From Paractinoplanes lichenicola (GTDB lineage: Bacteria; Actinomycetota; Actinomycetes; Mycobacteriales; Micromonosporaceae), in NCBI RefSeq assembly GCF_016785085.1, contig NZ_JAENHO010000004.1, forward strand, positions 310,001 to 374,000: a stretch of DNA of 64,000 bases, in the 5' to 3' direction. The stretch's first letter is position 1. Each line of letters starts with the position of its first letter. This document shows, piece by piece, positions 50,957-60,075 of this stretch. The notes beneath the pieces were generated by a model, which worked only from the letters and a program-made list of their open reading frames with translations, was not told where the DNA came from and made no database searches. Made by a program: the position numbers and the translations under genes.

Positions 50957-52303
50957 ATGCGCAGAATCCCCGCTGCCTTGCTGTGTTTGACCGTCGCGTT
51001 GGGAACCGCCGCGTGTGGCGGTGACGACGCCGATTCCAAAACAGCGGCGAAGCCGACCAACTGCACCAACAAGATCGTGAACGAGGCCGCGCCCCGGGTG
51101 CTGGTCTGGGCGTGGTATCCGAACATGGCCAAGGTCGTCGACAACTTCAACAACCAGCACACCGACGTACAGGTCTGCTGGACCAACGCCGGCCAGGGCC
51201 AGCCCGAGTACGAGAAGTTCCAGACGGCGATCTCGGCCAAGAAGGGCGCGCCGGACGTCATCATGCTCGAGGCCGATCAGCTCGTCGGCTTCGAGATCCA
51301 GGACGCGCTGGTCGACCTGGCCCCGTTCGGCGCCAACGACGTCAAGAAGAACTTCAGCGAGGGCGCCTGGAAGGACGTGTCGCAGGGCGAGGCGGTCTAC
51401 GCGATTCCGGTCGACGGCGGCCCGATGGCGCTGATCTACCGCACTGACGTCTTCGACAAATACAAGATCCAACCCCCGAAGACCTGGGACGAGTACGCGC
51501 AGGCGGCCGCGAAGGTGAAGGCGGCCGGCGGCCCGGTGTTCGGCGACTTCGGCAGCAACGTGCCCGCCGTGACGACCGCCCTGATGATCCAGAAGGGCGC
51601 CCAGCCGTTCGTCTATAACCTGGCCGACAAGCAGAAGATCACGATCAAGCTGGACGACCAGGCCACCAAGGACGTGCTGACCTACTGGGGTGACCTGGCC
51701 ACCAAGGGCCTGGTCGGCAAGGAGGACCAGTTCACGACCGACTACATCGCGGGCATGGTCGGCGGCAAGTACGCCACGTACGTCTCGGCCGCGTGGGCGC
51801 CCGGCTATCTGACCGGCTCGGGTGTGGGCGCGGGCAAGGACAAGGGCAAGTTCGCCGTCGCGCCGCTGCCGCAGTGGGATCCGGCCAACCCGGTCTCGGT
51901 CAACTGGGGCGGCTCGGCCTTCGCCGTCACCTCGCAGGCCGCCGACAAGGCCCTGGCGGCCAAGGTCGCGATGGGCATCTACGCCGACGACGCGTCGCTC
52001 ACCGACGGCTGGAAGACGCAGACGATCTTCCCGCTCAACCAGGGCGTGCTCAAGTCGGACGAGTTCGTCAACGCCAAGGTCGACTTCTTCAGCGGGCAGA
52101 CCGCGAACAAGGACATCTACATCCCGGCCGAGAACGCGTACAAGGGCGCCGTCTACAGCCCGTTCACGGTCTTCTACTACGCCCAGTTGCAGGCCCAGAT
52201 CGTGAAGATCCTCGGCGGCAAGACGACCGGCGCGCAGGCCGCGACCGACCTGCACAACCAGATCGTCGAGTACGCGAAGTCGCAGGGCTTCACGGTGAGC
52301 TGA
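50957..52303 (+). CDS. ABC sugar transporter substrate-binding lipoprotein
   Basis: A 448-residue CUT1-family (SBP_bac_1) solute-binding protein. The N-terminal lipoprotein signal (MRRIPAALLCLTVALGTAAC) has lipobox TAAC. The mature protein has the two-lobed fold, with PRVLVWAWYPNMAKVVDNFN, GAPDVIMLEADQL and the hinge block VYAIPVDGGPMALIYRTDVF. It probably binds arabino-oligosaccharides, judging from the GH51 enzyme at the operon end. An AGGA lies five bases before the ATG at 50957. It is the first gene after the LacI operator. Confidence 0.93.
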   Translation: MRRIPAALLCLTVALGTAACGGDDADSKTAAKPTNCTNKIVNEAAPRVLVWAWYPNMAKVVDNFNNQHTDVQVCWTNAGQGQPEYEKFQTAISAKKGAPDVIMLEADQLVGFEIQDALVDLAPFGANDVKKNFSEGAWKDVSQGEAVYAIPVDGGPMALIYRTDVFDKYKIQPPKTWDEYAQAAAKVKAAGGPVFGDFGSNVPAVTTALMIQKGAQPFVYNLADKQKITIKLDDQATKDVLTYWGDLATKGLVGKEDQFTTDYIAGMVGGKYATYVSAAWAPGYLTGSGVGAGKDKGKFAVAPLPQWDPANPVSVNWGGSAFAVTSQAADKALAAKVAMGIYADDASLTDGWKTQTIFPLNQGVLKSDEFVNAKVDFFSGQTANKDIYIPAENAYKGAVYSPFTVFYYAQLQAQIVKILGGKTTGAQAATDLHNQIVEYAKSQGFTVS

Positions 52304-52305
52304 CG

Positions 52306-53232
52306 ATGGCACTGACGCTCGAGGCGCCGCCCGCCGACGTGACAAATCGGACAAGACGTCGCGTTTTCAAACCGGCGGGCTGGCTCTTCATCCTCCCCTT
52401 CCTGATCGTCTTCGTCGCGTTCCTGCTCGCGCCGCTGCTCTACGCCGGCTATCTCAGCCTCTACACCAAGGGGCTGGCCACCGGCACCACGTTCGCCGGC
52501 TTCGACAACTACACCCGCGCGTTCGGCGACCCGTCGTTCCGCAAGGGCCTGTGGTTCGTGCTCAAGTTCAGCGTCGTGGTGATCCCGCTGCAGATCGTCG
52601 TGGCGCTGGTCGCCGCGCTGGTCCTCGACGAGGTGACCGGCCGGCTCGCGCGCTTCAGCCGGCTGGTCATCTTCCTCCCGTACGCGATCCCGGTCGTTCT
52701 CGGCGCCCTCATGTGGGGCTTTCTCTACAGCCCGAGCTTCGGCCCGATCGAGCAGATCGCCGGGGCCTTCGACGTGCGGGCGCCGTTCCTGCTCAGCCAG
52801 GGCAACATCTTCTACGGCCTGCTCAACGTCGTGACCTGGCAGTGGTCCGGCTACTACATGATCATCATCTACGCCGCGCTGCGCAGCATCGACTCGTCGA
52901 TCTACGAGGCGGCCCGGATCGACGGGGCCAATTCAAGACAGATTGCCGTACGCATCAAGGTGCCCATGGTGTCGTCGGCGCTCGTGCTGATTCTCATCTT
53001 CTCGCTGATCGGCACCCTGCAGTTCTTCACCGAGCCACAGATCCTCGGCCCGATCGCCAACGGCTCGGTGACACCCGACTTCACCCCCAACATCTACGCG
53101 TATTACATGGCCTTCCGGTACGCCCAGTTCAACTACGCCTCGGCCATCTCGTTCTCGCTCGGCTTCGTGGTGTTCCTGGTCGTCGCCGTCTTCACGTTCG
53201 CCACCCGCAAACGAGGGGGTCTGTTCTCATGA
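52306..53232 (+). CDS. ABC sugar transporter permease, MalF type
   Basis: A 308-residue membrane protein with six predicted helices. The EAA loop, which contacts the ATPase, reads EAARIDGANSRQIAVRIKVP (about residues 205-224). A cytosolic N-terminal tail of about 20 residues precedes the first helix. It starts 2 bp after the binding-protein stop and overlaps the second permease by 4 bp. No ATPase gene is present in the operon, so it must use a shared MsiK-type ATPase encoded elsewhere, as in Streptomyces CUT1 systems. Confidence 0.93.
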   Translation: MALTLEAPPADVTNRTRRRVFKPAGWLFILPFLIVFVAFLLAPLLYAGYLSLYTKGLATGTTFAGFDNYTRAFGDPSFRKGLWFVLKFSVVVIPLQIVVALVAALVLDEVTGRLARFSRLVIFLPYAIPVVLGALMWGFLYSPSFGPIEQIAGAFDVRAPFLLSQGNIFYGLLNVVTWQWSGYYMIIIYAALRSIDSSIYEAARIDGANSRQIAVRIKVPMVSSALVLILIFSLIGTLQFFTEPQILGPIANGSVTPDFTPNIYAYYMAFRYAQFNYASAISFSLGFVVFLVVAVFTFATRKRGGLFS

Positions 53233-54074
53233 GGCCTCGGCACGTGGGAGCCAAACTCCTGCTGCTCGCGCTGTGCGGCTATTTCCTCGTACCGGTGTGG
53301 TGGCTGCTGGTGGCCAGCACGAAGAACGCCGAGGGCCTGTTCTCGGGCTCGGGCGCGTTGTGGTTCAACGGTTTTCACCTGGCCGACAATCTGCGCGACC
53401 TCTTCACCTTCAACAACGGCGAGTTCGTACGCTGGCTCGGCAACTCGGTGCTGTACGCGCTGGCCGGCGGGATCGGCTGCACCGTCATCTCGGTGCTGGC
53501 CGGTTACGGGTTCGCCAAATACACCTTCCGCGGCCGCAATCTGGTCTTCGCGATGGTGCTCGGCTCGGTCATGGTGCCGTTGACGGCGCTGGTCATTCCG
53601 ACGTTCGTGCTGATGTCGAACGTCGGGCTGATCGACACGATCTGGGCGGTCATTCTGCCGTCGCTGCTGAGCCCGTTCGCCGTCTATCTCATGCGCGTCT
53701 ACGCCGCCGGTTCGGTGCCCGACGAGTTGCTCGACGCGGCGCGCATCGACGGCGCCGGGGAACTGCGCACCTTCGTCCGGGTGGCCCTGCCTTTGATGCG
53801 GCCCGGCGTGATCACCGTGCTGTTGTTGTCGATCGTCACGACGTGGAACAACTACTTCCTGCCGCTGACGATGCTGTCGAGCTCGAAACTGTTCCCGCTG
53901 CCCGTCGGCATCGGCCTGTGGACGCAGTTGGCCAGCTCGAACAACGCCGGCGGGCAATCGCTGTGGAACCTCATCATCGTCGGTTCGCTGGTGTCGATCG
54001 TGCCGCTGATCGTCGCCTTTCTCACCCTCCAGAAATACTGGCAGGGTGGACTCTCCGTCGGGAGCCTCAAGTGA
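53229..54074 (+). CDS. ABC sugar transporter permease, MalG type
   Basis: A 281-residue membrane protein with six helices. The EAA-type loop is DAARIDGAGELRTFVRVALP, at about residues 170-190. It pairs with the MalF-type subunit to form the channel. Its ATG overlaps the previous TGA (ATGA) and its own TGA overlaps the GTG of the GH51 gene, so all four genes are translationally coupled. The C-terminus YWQGGLSVGSLK is typical of MalG subunits. Confidence 0.93.
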   Translation: MRPRHVGAKLLLLALCGYFLVPVWWLLVASTKNAEGLFSGSGALWFNGFHLADNLRDLFTFNNGEFVRWLGNSVLYALAGGIGCTVISVLAGYGFAKYTFRGRNLVFAMVLGSVMVPLTALVIPTFVLMSNVGLIDTIWAVILPSLLSPFAVYLMRVYAAGSVPDELLDAARIDGAGELRTFVRVALPLMRPGVITVLLLSIVTTWNNYFLPLTMLSSSKLFPLPVGIGLWTQLASSNNAGGQSLWNLIIVGSLVSIVPLIVAFLTLQKYWQGGLSVGSLK

Positions 54075-55555
54075 CCCTGCGTGCCTCGCTGCACCTCGAC
54101 CCCGCCCGCGTCGTGGCCCCCGTGTCGCGCCGGACCTTCGGCTCGTTCGTCGAGCACATGGGCCGGTGCGTCTACGGCGGCATCTACGAGCCGTCCCACC
54201 CGTCGGCCGACGCGGACGGCTTCCGGCAGGACGTGCTCTCCCTCGTACGGGAAATGGGGGTTTCGCTCGTGCGGTATCCGGGTGGCAATTTCGTCTCCGG
54301 ATATCGCTGGGAGGACGGGATCGGCCCGGTCGAGTCGCGACCCGTGCGGCGCGATCTGGCCTGGCACAGCCTGGAGACCAACGAGGTCGGCATCGACGAA
54401 TTCATGCGCTGGGCCGCACAGGCCGGTGTCGAAGTCATGTACGCCCTCAATTTGGGCACCCGGGGCGTGCAAGAAGCGCTCGACGTCCACGAGTATCTCA
54501 ACCAGCCCGAGGGCACCCACCTGTCCGACCGGCGCGGCGGAAAGCCGTACGGGATAAGCATGTTCTGCCTCGGCAACGAGATGGACGGCCCGTGGCAGAC
54601 CGGCCACAAAACCGCCCACGAGTACGGTCGTCTCGCCGCCGAAACCGCCCGCGCGCTCCGCTCCGCCGAACCCGGCCTCGAACTGATCGCCTGCGGCAGC
54701 TCGAATTCCGCCATGCCCACGTTCGGCGCATGGGAGGCCACGGTCCTCGAATTGGCGTACGACGCGGTCGACTACATCTCGGCCCACGCCTATTACGAGC
54801 CCCTCGACGGCGACCTGGCGTCCTTTCTGGCCTCCGCCGTCGACATGGACCACTTCGTCACGAGCGTGACCGCCACCGCCGACAGCGTGGCCGCCCGCCT
54901 GAAATCGAAGAAGCGCATCAACATCTCCTTCGACGAGTGGAACGTCTGGTATCTCAGCCGCTTCCAGAACGCCCCCACCCCCACGGAATGGGAGGTGGCC
55001 CCCCGAGTCATCGAGGACCACTACAACGTCACCGACGCCGTAGTAGTCGGCAGCCTCCTCATCTCCCTGCTCCGCCACAGCGACCGCGTTACGGCGGCCT
55101 GCCAGGCTCAGTTAGTGAATGTCATCGCCCCCATCCGCGCCGAGTCGTCGGGCCCGGCCTGGCGCCAAACCACATTCCACCCGTTCGCCCTCACGTCCCG
55201 CCTAGCCACCGGCGAGGTCCTCGACATCCAAATCGATTCCCCCACATACGCCACCCCCCGCTTCGGCGACGTCCCCGTGATAGACGCGGTAGCCACCCAC
55301 GAACCGGGCTCCCTCACGGTCTTCGCCGTGAACCGCAGCCAGAACGAACCCACCGAGCTGACCTTCTCCGTCGGCGGCGCCCCGGAACTGGCCGAGGCGT
55401 GGTTGTTGGCCGATGCCGATCCGACCGCGACCAACACCCAGGAGAATCCGGATCGCGTGATCCCCCAGCCGTTCGAGGACATCACCATCGACGGCGACAC
55501 GATTCGCGTCACGCTGCCACCGATCGCGTGGGCCGCGATCCGTCTCACCACCTGA
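54071..55555 (+). CDS. abfA: Alpha-L-arabinofuranosidase, GH51
   Basis: A 494-residue cytosolic glycoside hydrolase of family 51, which removes arabinofuranose from arabino-oligosaccharides. The acid/base glutamate lies in FCLGNEMDGPW (E170) and the nucleophile in FDEWNVWY (E289); FGSFVEHMGRCVYGGIYEPS is the family N-terminus. A C-terminal beta-sandwich follows the barrel. No signal peptide, so the ABC importer must bring in the substrate. Its GTG at 54071 overlaps the permease stop. The TGA abuts the stop of the converging caspase-TIR gene with no gap. Confidence 0.94.
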   Translation: MTLRASLHLDPARVVAPVSRRTFGSFVEHMGRCVYGGIYEPSHPSADADGFRQDVLSLVREMGVSLVRYPGGNFVSGYRWEDGIGPVESRPVRRDLAWHSLETNEVGIDEFMRWAAQAGVEVMYALNLGTRGVQEALDVHEYLNQPEGTHLSDRRGGKPYGISMFCLGNEMDGPWQTGHKTAHEYGRLAAETARALRSAEPGLELIACGSSNSAMPTFGAWEATVLELAYDAVDYISAHAYYEPLDGDLASFLASAVDMDHFVTSVTATADSVAARLKSKKRINISFDEWNVWYLSRFQNAPTPTEWEVAPRVIEDHYNVTDAVVVGSLLISLLRHSDRVTAACQAQLVNVIAPIRAESSGPAWRQTTFHPFALTSRLATGEVLDIQIDSPTYATPRFGDVPVIDAVATHEPGSLTVFAVNRSQNEPTELTFSVGGAPELAEAWLLADADPTATNTQENPDRVIPQPFEDITIDGDTIRVTLPPIAWAAIRLTT

Positions 55556-56707
55556 TCAGCGCCGGGGTAGGGGTGCCCGCAGCGCCTCGATCAGGCGAAC
55601 GAAATCCCGCGGCGCGCGGCGTGGGTCGGCCAGGTCGAGGGTGGTCAGCAGTTCCAGGCGTACGGGCAGATCGTCGGTCGGCACGATCAGGATCGGCAGG
55701 ACGCGGTAGGCGCCCTCCCGTACGCCCAGGGACTGCGCCAGCACGTTCTCGAAATCGGCTGTGTTGTCGGCCAGGTAGGTCGGGGACAGGACGATCACGG
55801 TGCGCTTGGCGGCCCGGATTCCCCGTTCCGCGTTGACGATGTGGGGGACTCCGGGATCGCCGGACGCGCCGGAGACCGCTAGGCGTAGGCCTTCTCGTTC
55901 CAGGCGGGGCACCAGCACCTCCCACACCCAGTCGGCGTCCGACGTCCGGTCGGCGTAGCTGATGTAGGCGTCGTACGGGAAGCCGTCGCTCGGAGCGGGA
56001 GCCGGGGCGGCGGCGTGCCGGGCGATCGGGAAGTTCTGTTCGAGGCGGGCCTTGAAGACCGGATGCTGGGCCGGCTGGTCGCGGGTGACCCGTGGCTGGA
56101 CGAACTCGAACAGGTCCAGCACCCGGATCAGGCCGTCGCCGCCGGTGACGCCGCCGCGCAGGCCGGCCAGCAGGTGCTCGGTGAAAAGGCTGTGGGCGTG
56201 ACCCGGCAGGACGTACGACAGTTCGTCCTCGCGCGACGCGGCCATGATCGCCCGGCCCGAGGCCAGCCGCTTGAAGAACGACGCATCGGGGCCGGCGCCC
56301 GCGGAGTGACAGCAGTCGAGGATCACCAGCACGTCGGTCGCCGGGACGGCCTCGAGCGTGGCGCCCAGCGAGCCTCCGGAGATGGCGGTTCTCGGCAGGC
56401 GCCGCGGGTCGGCGTCGATCGGGAACAGGAAGTTGCCGATGGCGTGACCCGAGAAGTAGAGCAGGACAGTGGACCCCGGCCGGGCGGCGCCGGCGAGGCG
56501 GTGCAACGCCGACGTGATGGCGTCTCGGGTCGCCTCCTGGTCGAGCAGCAGGGTCACCCTCGCGGCCGGGTATCCGCCGTGATCGGGGTCGGTCAGGACG
56601 TCCCGCATCGCCCGGGCGTCGGCCCGGACGGCGGCCGGAAGCGCGGGAAACCTTTCGTAGTCCGCGATTCCGACCACCAAGGCATGCGTGTCATCAAGGC
56701 TGGTCAC
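55556..56707 (-). CDS. Caspase-TIR fusion protein
   Basis: A 383-residue cytosolic protein. Residues 1-230 are a caspase/metacaspase-like (C14) domain: start THALVVGIADYERFPAL, catalytic histidine in YFSGHAIG (H88) and cysteine in LDCCHSAG (C133). Residues 245-383 are a TIR domain: YDAYISYADRTSDADWVWEV, then AKRTVIVLSPTYL. A glutamate at about 320 (ADFENVL) sits where TIR NADases have theirs, so NAD cleavage is possible. The GTG at 56707 overlaps the previous gene by 4 bp. It is the last gene of an operon with the unknown protein and the TIR-nSTAND protein, and looks like its death effector. The TIR domain could equally be an adaptor for the TIR of the ATPase. Confidence 0.88.
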   Translation of the reverse strand: MTSLDDTHALVVGIADYERFPALPAAVRADARAMRDVLTDPDHGGYPAARVTLLLDQEATRDAITSALHRLAGAARPGSTVLLYFSGHAIGNFLFPIDADPRRLPRTAISGGSLGATLEAVPATDVLVILDCCHSAGAGPDASFFKRLASGRAIMAASREDELSYVLPGHAHSLFTEHLLAGLRGGVTGGDGLIRVLDLFEFVQPRVTRDQPAQHPVFKARLEQNFPIARHAAAPAPAPSDGFPYDAYISYADRTSDADWVWEVLVPRLEREGLRLAVSGASGDPGVPHIVNAERGIRAAKRTVIVLSPTYLADNTADFENVLAQSLGVREGAYRVLPILIVPTDDLPVRLELLTTLDLADPRRAPRDFVRLIEALRAPLPRR

Positions 56708-57375
56708 ACCCTTTTGATCCTCCGGAACCGGCCGTAGAACGTATACGTCGCGGTCTTCTCCGTCTCGCCGTGCACGGCCAGCAAACCGGCACTGTAGGTG
56801 TCGCTGGCCTTCTGCCCGGCCGATCGGCGGCTCGACCTCGACCCGGACCGGAGCCGGGCCGTGCCGGCGTTCACCACGATGTGCCCGCTCTCGTTGCGGC
56901 CGGTGGTGTTCTGCCAGACGTCGTAGTGCCTGTTGGGAACCTTCGTCCGTACGCCGTAGATCACCATGACGCTCTCGTCGGCCATCGCCTCGGCGGCGCG
57001 GCCGGTCGTGGCGGTGTCGCGGGATTCCACCGGGCCGACGCTGAAGGTCAGGCCCTCGATGTCACCCTGATCGTCCGGCCCCGCGTCCCGATCCGTGATC
57101 TGGCGCTGGTCGGGCAGGTGCGCGACGAAATAGCCGGCCTCCATCTCGCTGATGGCTTCGAGGTGGTTCGCCAGACCGCGGTCGCTGGGCTCGCTCACCT
57201 CGATGTGCAGGGCGAACTCCTGGTCGATGCTGCGCATGCGGTGCAGCGCTCGGGAGACGATCCGCGCGCCGTCGACGACCGGTGGGGCGAACCGGAGCGG
57301 GCTCATCCGCAGCATGTCGTCGAGCGGATCGGCCGCGTCGTCGTCGTTGTACCTGGGGTCCTCGGGCTCGGTCAT
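56704..57375 (-). CDS. Unrecognised protein of the caspase/TIR/nSTAND operon
   Basis: A 223-residue protein for which I can name no family. The first 35 residues are acidic and probably disordered (DDDAADPLDD). The rest looks alpha/beta with a beta-rich C-terminal half (VMVIYGVRTKVPNRHYDVWQ, then ATYTFYGRFRRIKRV) and a basic, Ser/Arg-rich loop near residue 178-190 (RSGSRSSRRSAGQK). No signal peptide, membrane segment or catalytic motif was found. A good GAGGTGAA ribosome site precedes the ATG at 57375. It starts 12 bp after the TIR-nSTAND stop and overlaps the caspase gene by 4 bp, so it is a fixed member of the module. Confidence 0.85.
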   Translation of the reverse strand: MTEPEDPRYNDDDAADPLDDMLRMSPLRFAPPVVDGARIVSRALHRMRSIDQEFALHIEVSEPSDRGLANHLEAISEMEAGYFVAHLPDQRQITDRDAGPDDQGDIEGLTFSVGPVESRDTATTGRAAEAMADESVMVIYGVRTKVPNRHYDVWQNTTGRNESGHIVVNAGTARLRSGSRSSRRSAGQKASDTYSAGLLAVHGETEKTATYTFYGRFRRIKRV

Positions 57376-57386
57376 CGTCGTTCACC

Positions 57387-59810
57387 TCATTCGTCGGTCG
57401 CGGCGCAGCGGAACCCGATGTCGCCGTCGAGCATGGTCGCCTCGGCCCCCACCGCGTAGGACATGTGCGTCGCCCCGTCGTAGCGCCCGCCGCCCTTCAC
57501 GGTCAGCACGTTGACGCGGTCACGGCCGTTCCAGTCGCCGAGGCGGTTCAACTTCGTGTCGTCGCCGGGGCCGTACCGCACCGCGGTGGCCGCCCATTCC
57601 TGCACGTTGCCGGCCAGGTGGCTGATGCCCTCGGGCGTGTTCCCACCCGCGTACCGGTTGTCGTCCACGGCCGCGAGCGGCGGCGCCGCCGACTCGCCGA
57701 AGGCCGTGACCAGGCGGCTCGCGTCGGGCTCGGCGGTGCCCCACGGATACGGCCGGCCCTCGGTCCCACGCGCCGCCCGTTCCCACTCCGTCTCGGTGGG
57801 CAGCTGGCGGCCGACCCACCGGCAATAGTCGGCCGCCTGATAAGCCGTCACGTACACCACCGGCCGGCCCCGATCGCCGTCGTAGTAAGCGGAGTCGATG
57901 AGGGGCTGGACCGGCTCCAGGCATCGACCGGCCCGCACACACAGCCGGAACTGGCCGTTGGTCACCTCGTGGACGTCGAAGCGCAGCGGCGGCAGCGTGA
58001 CTGGAGACGGTTCGGTGCCGATGAGCGCGGTACCGCCCGGAAGCAGCACGGTAGGGCCGAGCCGCCGAGCCTCGTTGCGCCACCGCCACTCCTGCACCCG
58101 CGGGACGGCCAACCAGACGGTGCCGGCCAGGAAGACGAGCACCAGTGCGGCCAGAGCGCCGTGCCGCGCCGCGCGCCAGATCCGGCCGACGCGCAGGAAG
58201 CGGCGCTCCCTGAGCCCCAGCTCGTGCGGATAGCGTCGCCGCCAGTCGAGGGCCTCGGCCAGCCGGCGGCCGCGATAGAGCGCCCCCCGCTCGCGCCCCC
58301 TCCCGGCCCAGTCGTCGGCGTCGCGGGTGATGCGGCGGCGGGTGAGTTCGTCGGCGCGGTTCTGGTCGACCCATTCGCGCAGCGTGGGCCAGCCGCGGAT
58401 CAGCTGTTCGTGAGCCAGGTCGGCGGCGTCGCCGTCCAGGGTGAGCAGACGGCGGTCGGCCAGGTGGCGCAGCGTCGGCTCGAAGTCGTCGTTGTCGGAG
58501 GCGCTGCGCAGGGCGGCGACCGGCTGCCGGCGGCGGCTGTCGCCGTGGTCGTCGCTCAGGTGGACCAGCCGCAGCAGGATGCGCCGGGCGATCGCCTGCC
58601 GGGCGGGAGGCAGCCCCGCCAGCGCGGCGTCGGCCCGGATCGCCATCGCGGTGGCCAGACCGCTGCGGCCGTCGGTGCCGAGGGACTCGTACGCGCGGGC
58701 CGTCAGCAGGCGACGGGACCGGCGCTCCCACAGCAGCACCAACGTCTCCTGCAGCAGCGGCAGCACGCCGGGCTCGCCGACGGCGTCGTGCGTCAGGCGT
58801 TCGATCAGCACCGGCTCCAGATGGACGCCCACGTCGCGGGCCGGGCGGGCGATCGCCTGGCGCAGTTCGGGCGCGCCGAGCGGCACGATCTCGAAGCGTT
58901 CGCCGGGGCCGAGGGGCCACAGCGGGCTCGTCATCAGCTCGGCGTAGTTGTTGGCCCGCATCAGCAGCATCAGCGTGCAGGAGCCGGAGTCGCGCAGCAC
59001 CGCCAGCGCGCGCAGGAACCGTTCGCGCTCGCCGGGAGTGGCCTGGACGAAGACCTCCTCGAACGGGTCGATCACGAGCAGCCCGGGACTGCCGTCCAGC
59101 GCCGGCTGCAGAGCCTCGTACGGGTGGGCGCCGGGACGCATCGTGCGGATGGACCAGCCGCCGTCGCCGGCCAGCCGGGGGAGCAGGCCGCCCGCGACGA
59201 GCGACGACTTGCCCGAGCCGGAGGGGCCCGCGACGAGCAGGAATCGTTGCTGCCTGACCCGCTGGGCCAGTTCGTCGATCTCGCGCTCCCGGCCGTAGAA
59301 GAACGGCGCGTCGGCCGGGCCGAAAGCCACCATTCCCGGATAGGGGCAGGCGACCCTTTCGGCCGGGGGTTCCGCCACTTTCAGCAGATCGCGCAAGCGG
59401 CCGATCTCGGCACTCCAGCGATCGGGATTCGTGCAGTCCAGGCGGACCCGATAAACGATGTTGAGCGGCAGTTCGCACGGGTGCAGGACCAGCGGAATGA
59501 CGCTCTCCGGGTCGGTCACGCCGGCGTGCGTGGCCAGCGTCCCGCCGAAGACGGCCCACTGATCTGTCAGGAATGCGTCGGAGAGCACCAGCACCGTGAA
59601 CTGCGCATTCCGTACGGCCTGGGCCACCTCGTCGACGACGGCGACGCCCGGCCGGAACGATTCCTCGGTGAGGACGGCGCCGGTGGGAAGCCCGAGCTCG
59701 GGGCGCAGGAAACCGTCGACCCACTCCCTGTCGGCCTGCGAATGCAGGATGAACAGGGTAGGCCGGGCGGCGTCGGCCGGGACGCGGGATCGGGTTTCCG
59801 ACGAACTCAT
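57387..59810 (-). CDS. TIR-nSTAND ATPase with C-terminal FGE-like domain
   Basis: An 807-residue STAND-class sensor. A TIR domain (about 17-145: TLFILHSQADREWVDGFLRP, FTVLVLSDAFL) starts the protein; its catalytic Glu position appears lost. The nSTAND1 ATPase follows, with Walker A GPSGSGKS (195-202), Walker B LLVIDPFEEV (244-253) and a winged-helix and helical tail. A single membrane helix lies at about 549-569. The C-terminal domain (584-807) has the formylglycine-generating-enzyme fold (EVTNGQFRLC, WVGRQLPTETEWERAARG, GNVQEW) but no catalytic cysteine pair. Topology suggests this domain is outside the cell as a ligand sensor. The 265 bp upstream hold no gene. I chose the ATG at 59810; a TTG at 59834 is possible. 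Confidence 0.88.
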   Translation of the reverse strand: MSSSETRSRVPADAARPTLFILHSQADREWVDGFLRPELGLPTGAVLTEESFRPGVAVVDEVAQAVRNAQFTVLVLSDAFLTDQWAVFGGTLATHAGVTDPESVIPLVLHPCELPLNIVYRVRLDCTNPDRWSAEIGRLRDLLKVAEPPAERVACPYPGMVAFGPADAPFFYGREREIDELAQRVRQQRFLLVAGPSGSGKSSLVAGGLLPRLAGDGGWSIRTMRPGAHPYEALQPALDGSPGLLVIDPFEEVFVQATPGERERFLRALAVLRDSGSCTLMLLMRANNYAELMTSPLWPLGPGERFEIVPLGAPELRQAIARPARDVGVHLEPVLIERLTHDAVGEPGVLPLLQETLVLLWERRSRRLLTARAYESLGTDGRSGLATAMAIRADAALAGLPPARQAIARRILLRLVHLSDDHGDSRRRQPVAALRSASDNDDFEPTLRHLADRRLLTLDGDAADLAHEQLIRGWPTLREWVDQNRADELTRRRITRDADDWAGRGRERGALYRGRRLAEALDWRRRYPHELGLRERRFLRVGRIWRAARHGALAALVLVFLAGTVWLAVPRVQEWRWRNEARRLGPTVLLPGGTALIGTEPSPVTLPPLRFDVHEVTNGQFRLCVRAGRCLEPVQPLIDSAYYDGDRGRPVVYVTAYQAADYCRWVGRQLPTETEWERAARGTEGRPYPWGTAEPDASRLVTAFGESAAPPLAAVDDNRYAGGNTPEGISHLAGNVQEWAATAVRYGPGDDTKLNRLGDWNGRDRVNVLTVKGGGRYDGATHMSYAVGAEATMLDGDIGFRCAATDE

Positions 59811-60075
59811 GTCGACATCCGGAAGAGAGATCAAGAATGGCGATCAGTAGGACTTTTATGGGCCTCTAAGTGTCCTGAAGCGGAGGCTCGCACGCCTGCC
59901 GAAAAGCGTCAAGAAGATAAGCGACTCCGCATGCGGACGATCACCGACGGGGACCGGGGCATTGCCGTCCAGGCGGTATTCGGCCGTGAACGTCGTGCGG
60001 CCGCGGCGCAGGCGACGCGGGCCGCCTCGACCGCGGCGACGGTGGCGGACCCGTCAGGTCGATCGTCACGGCCGC

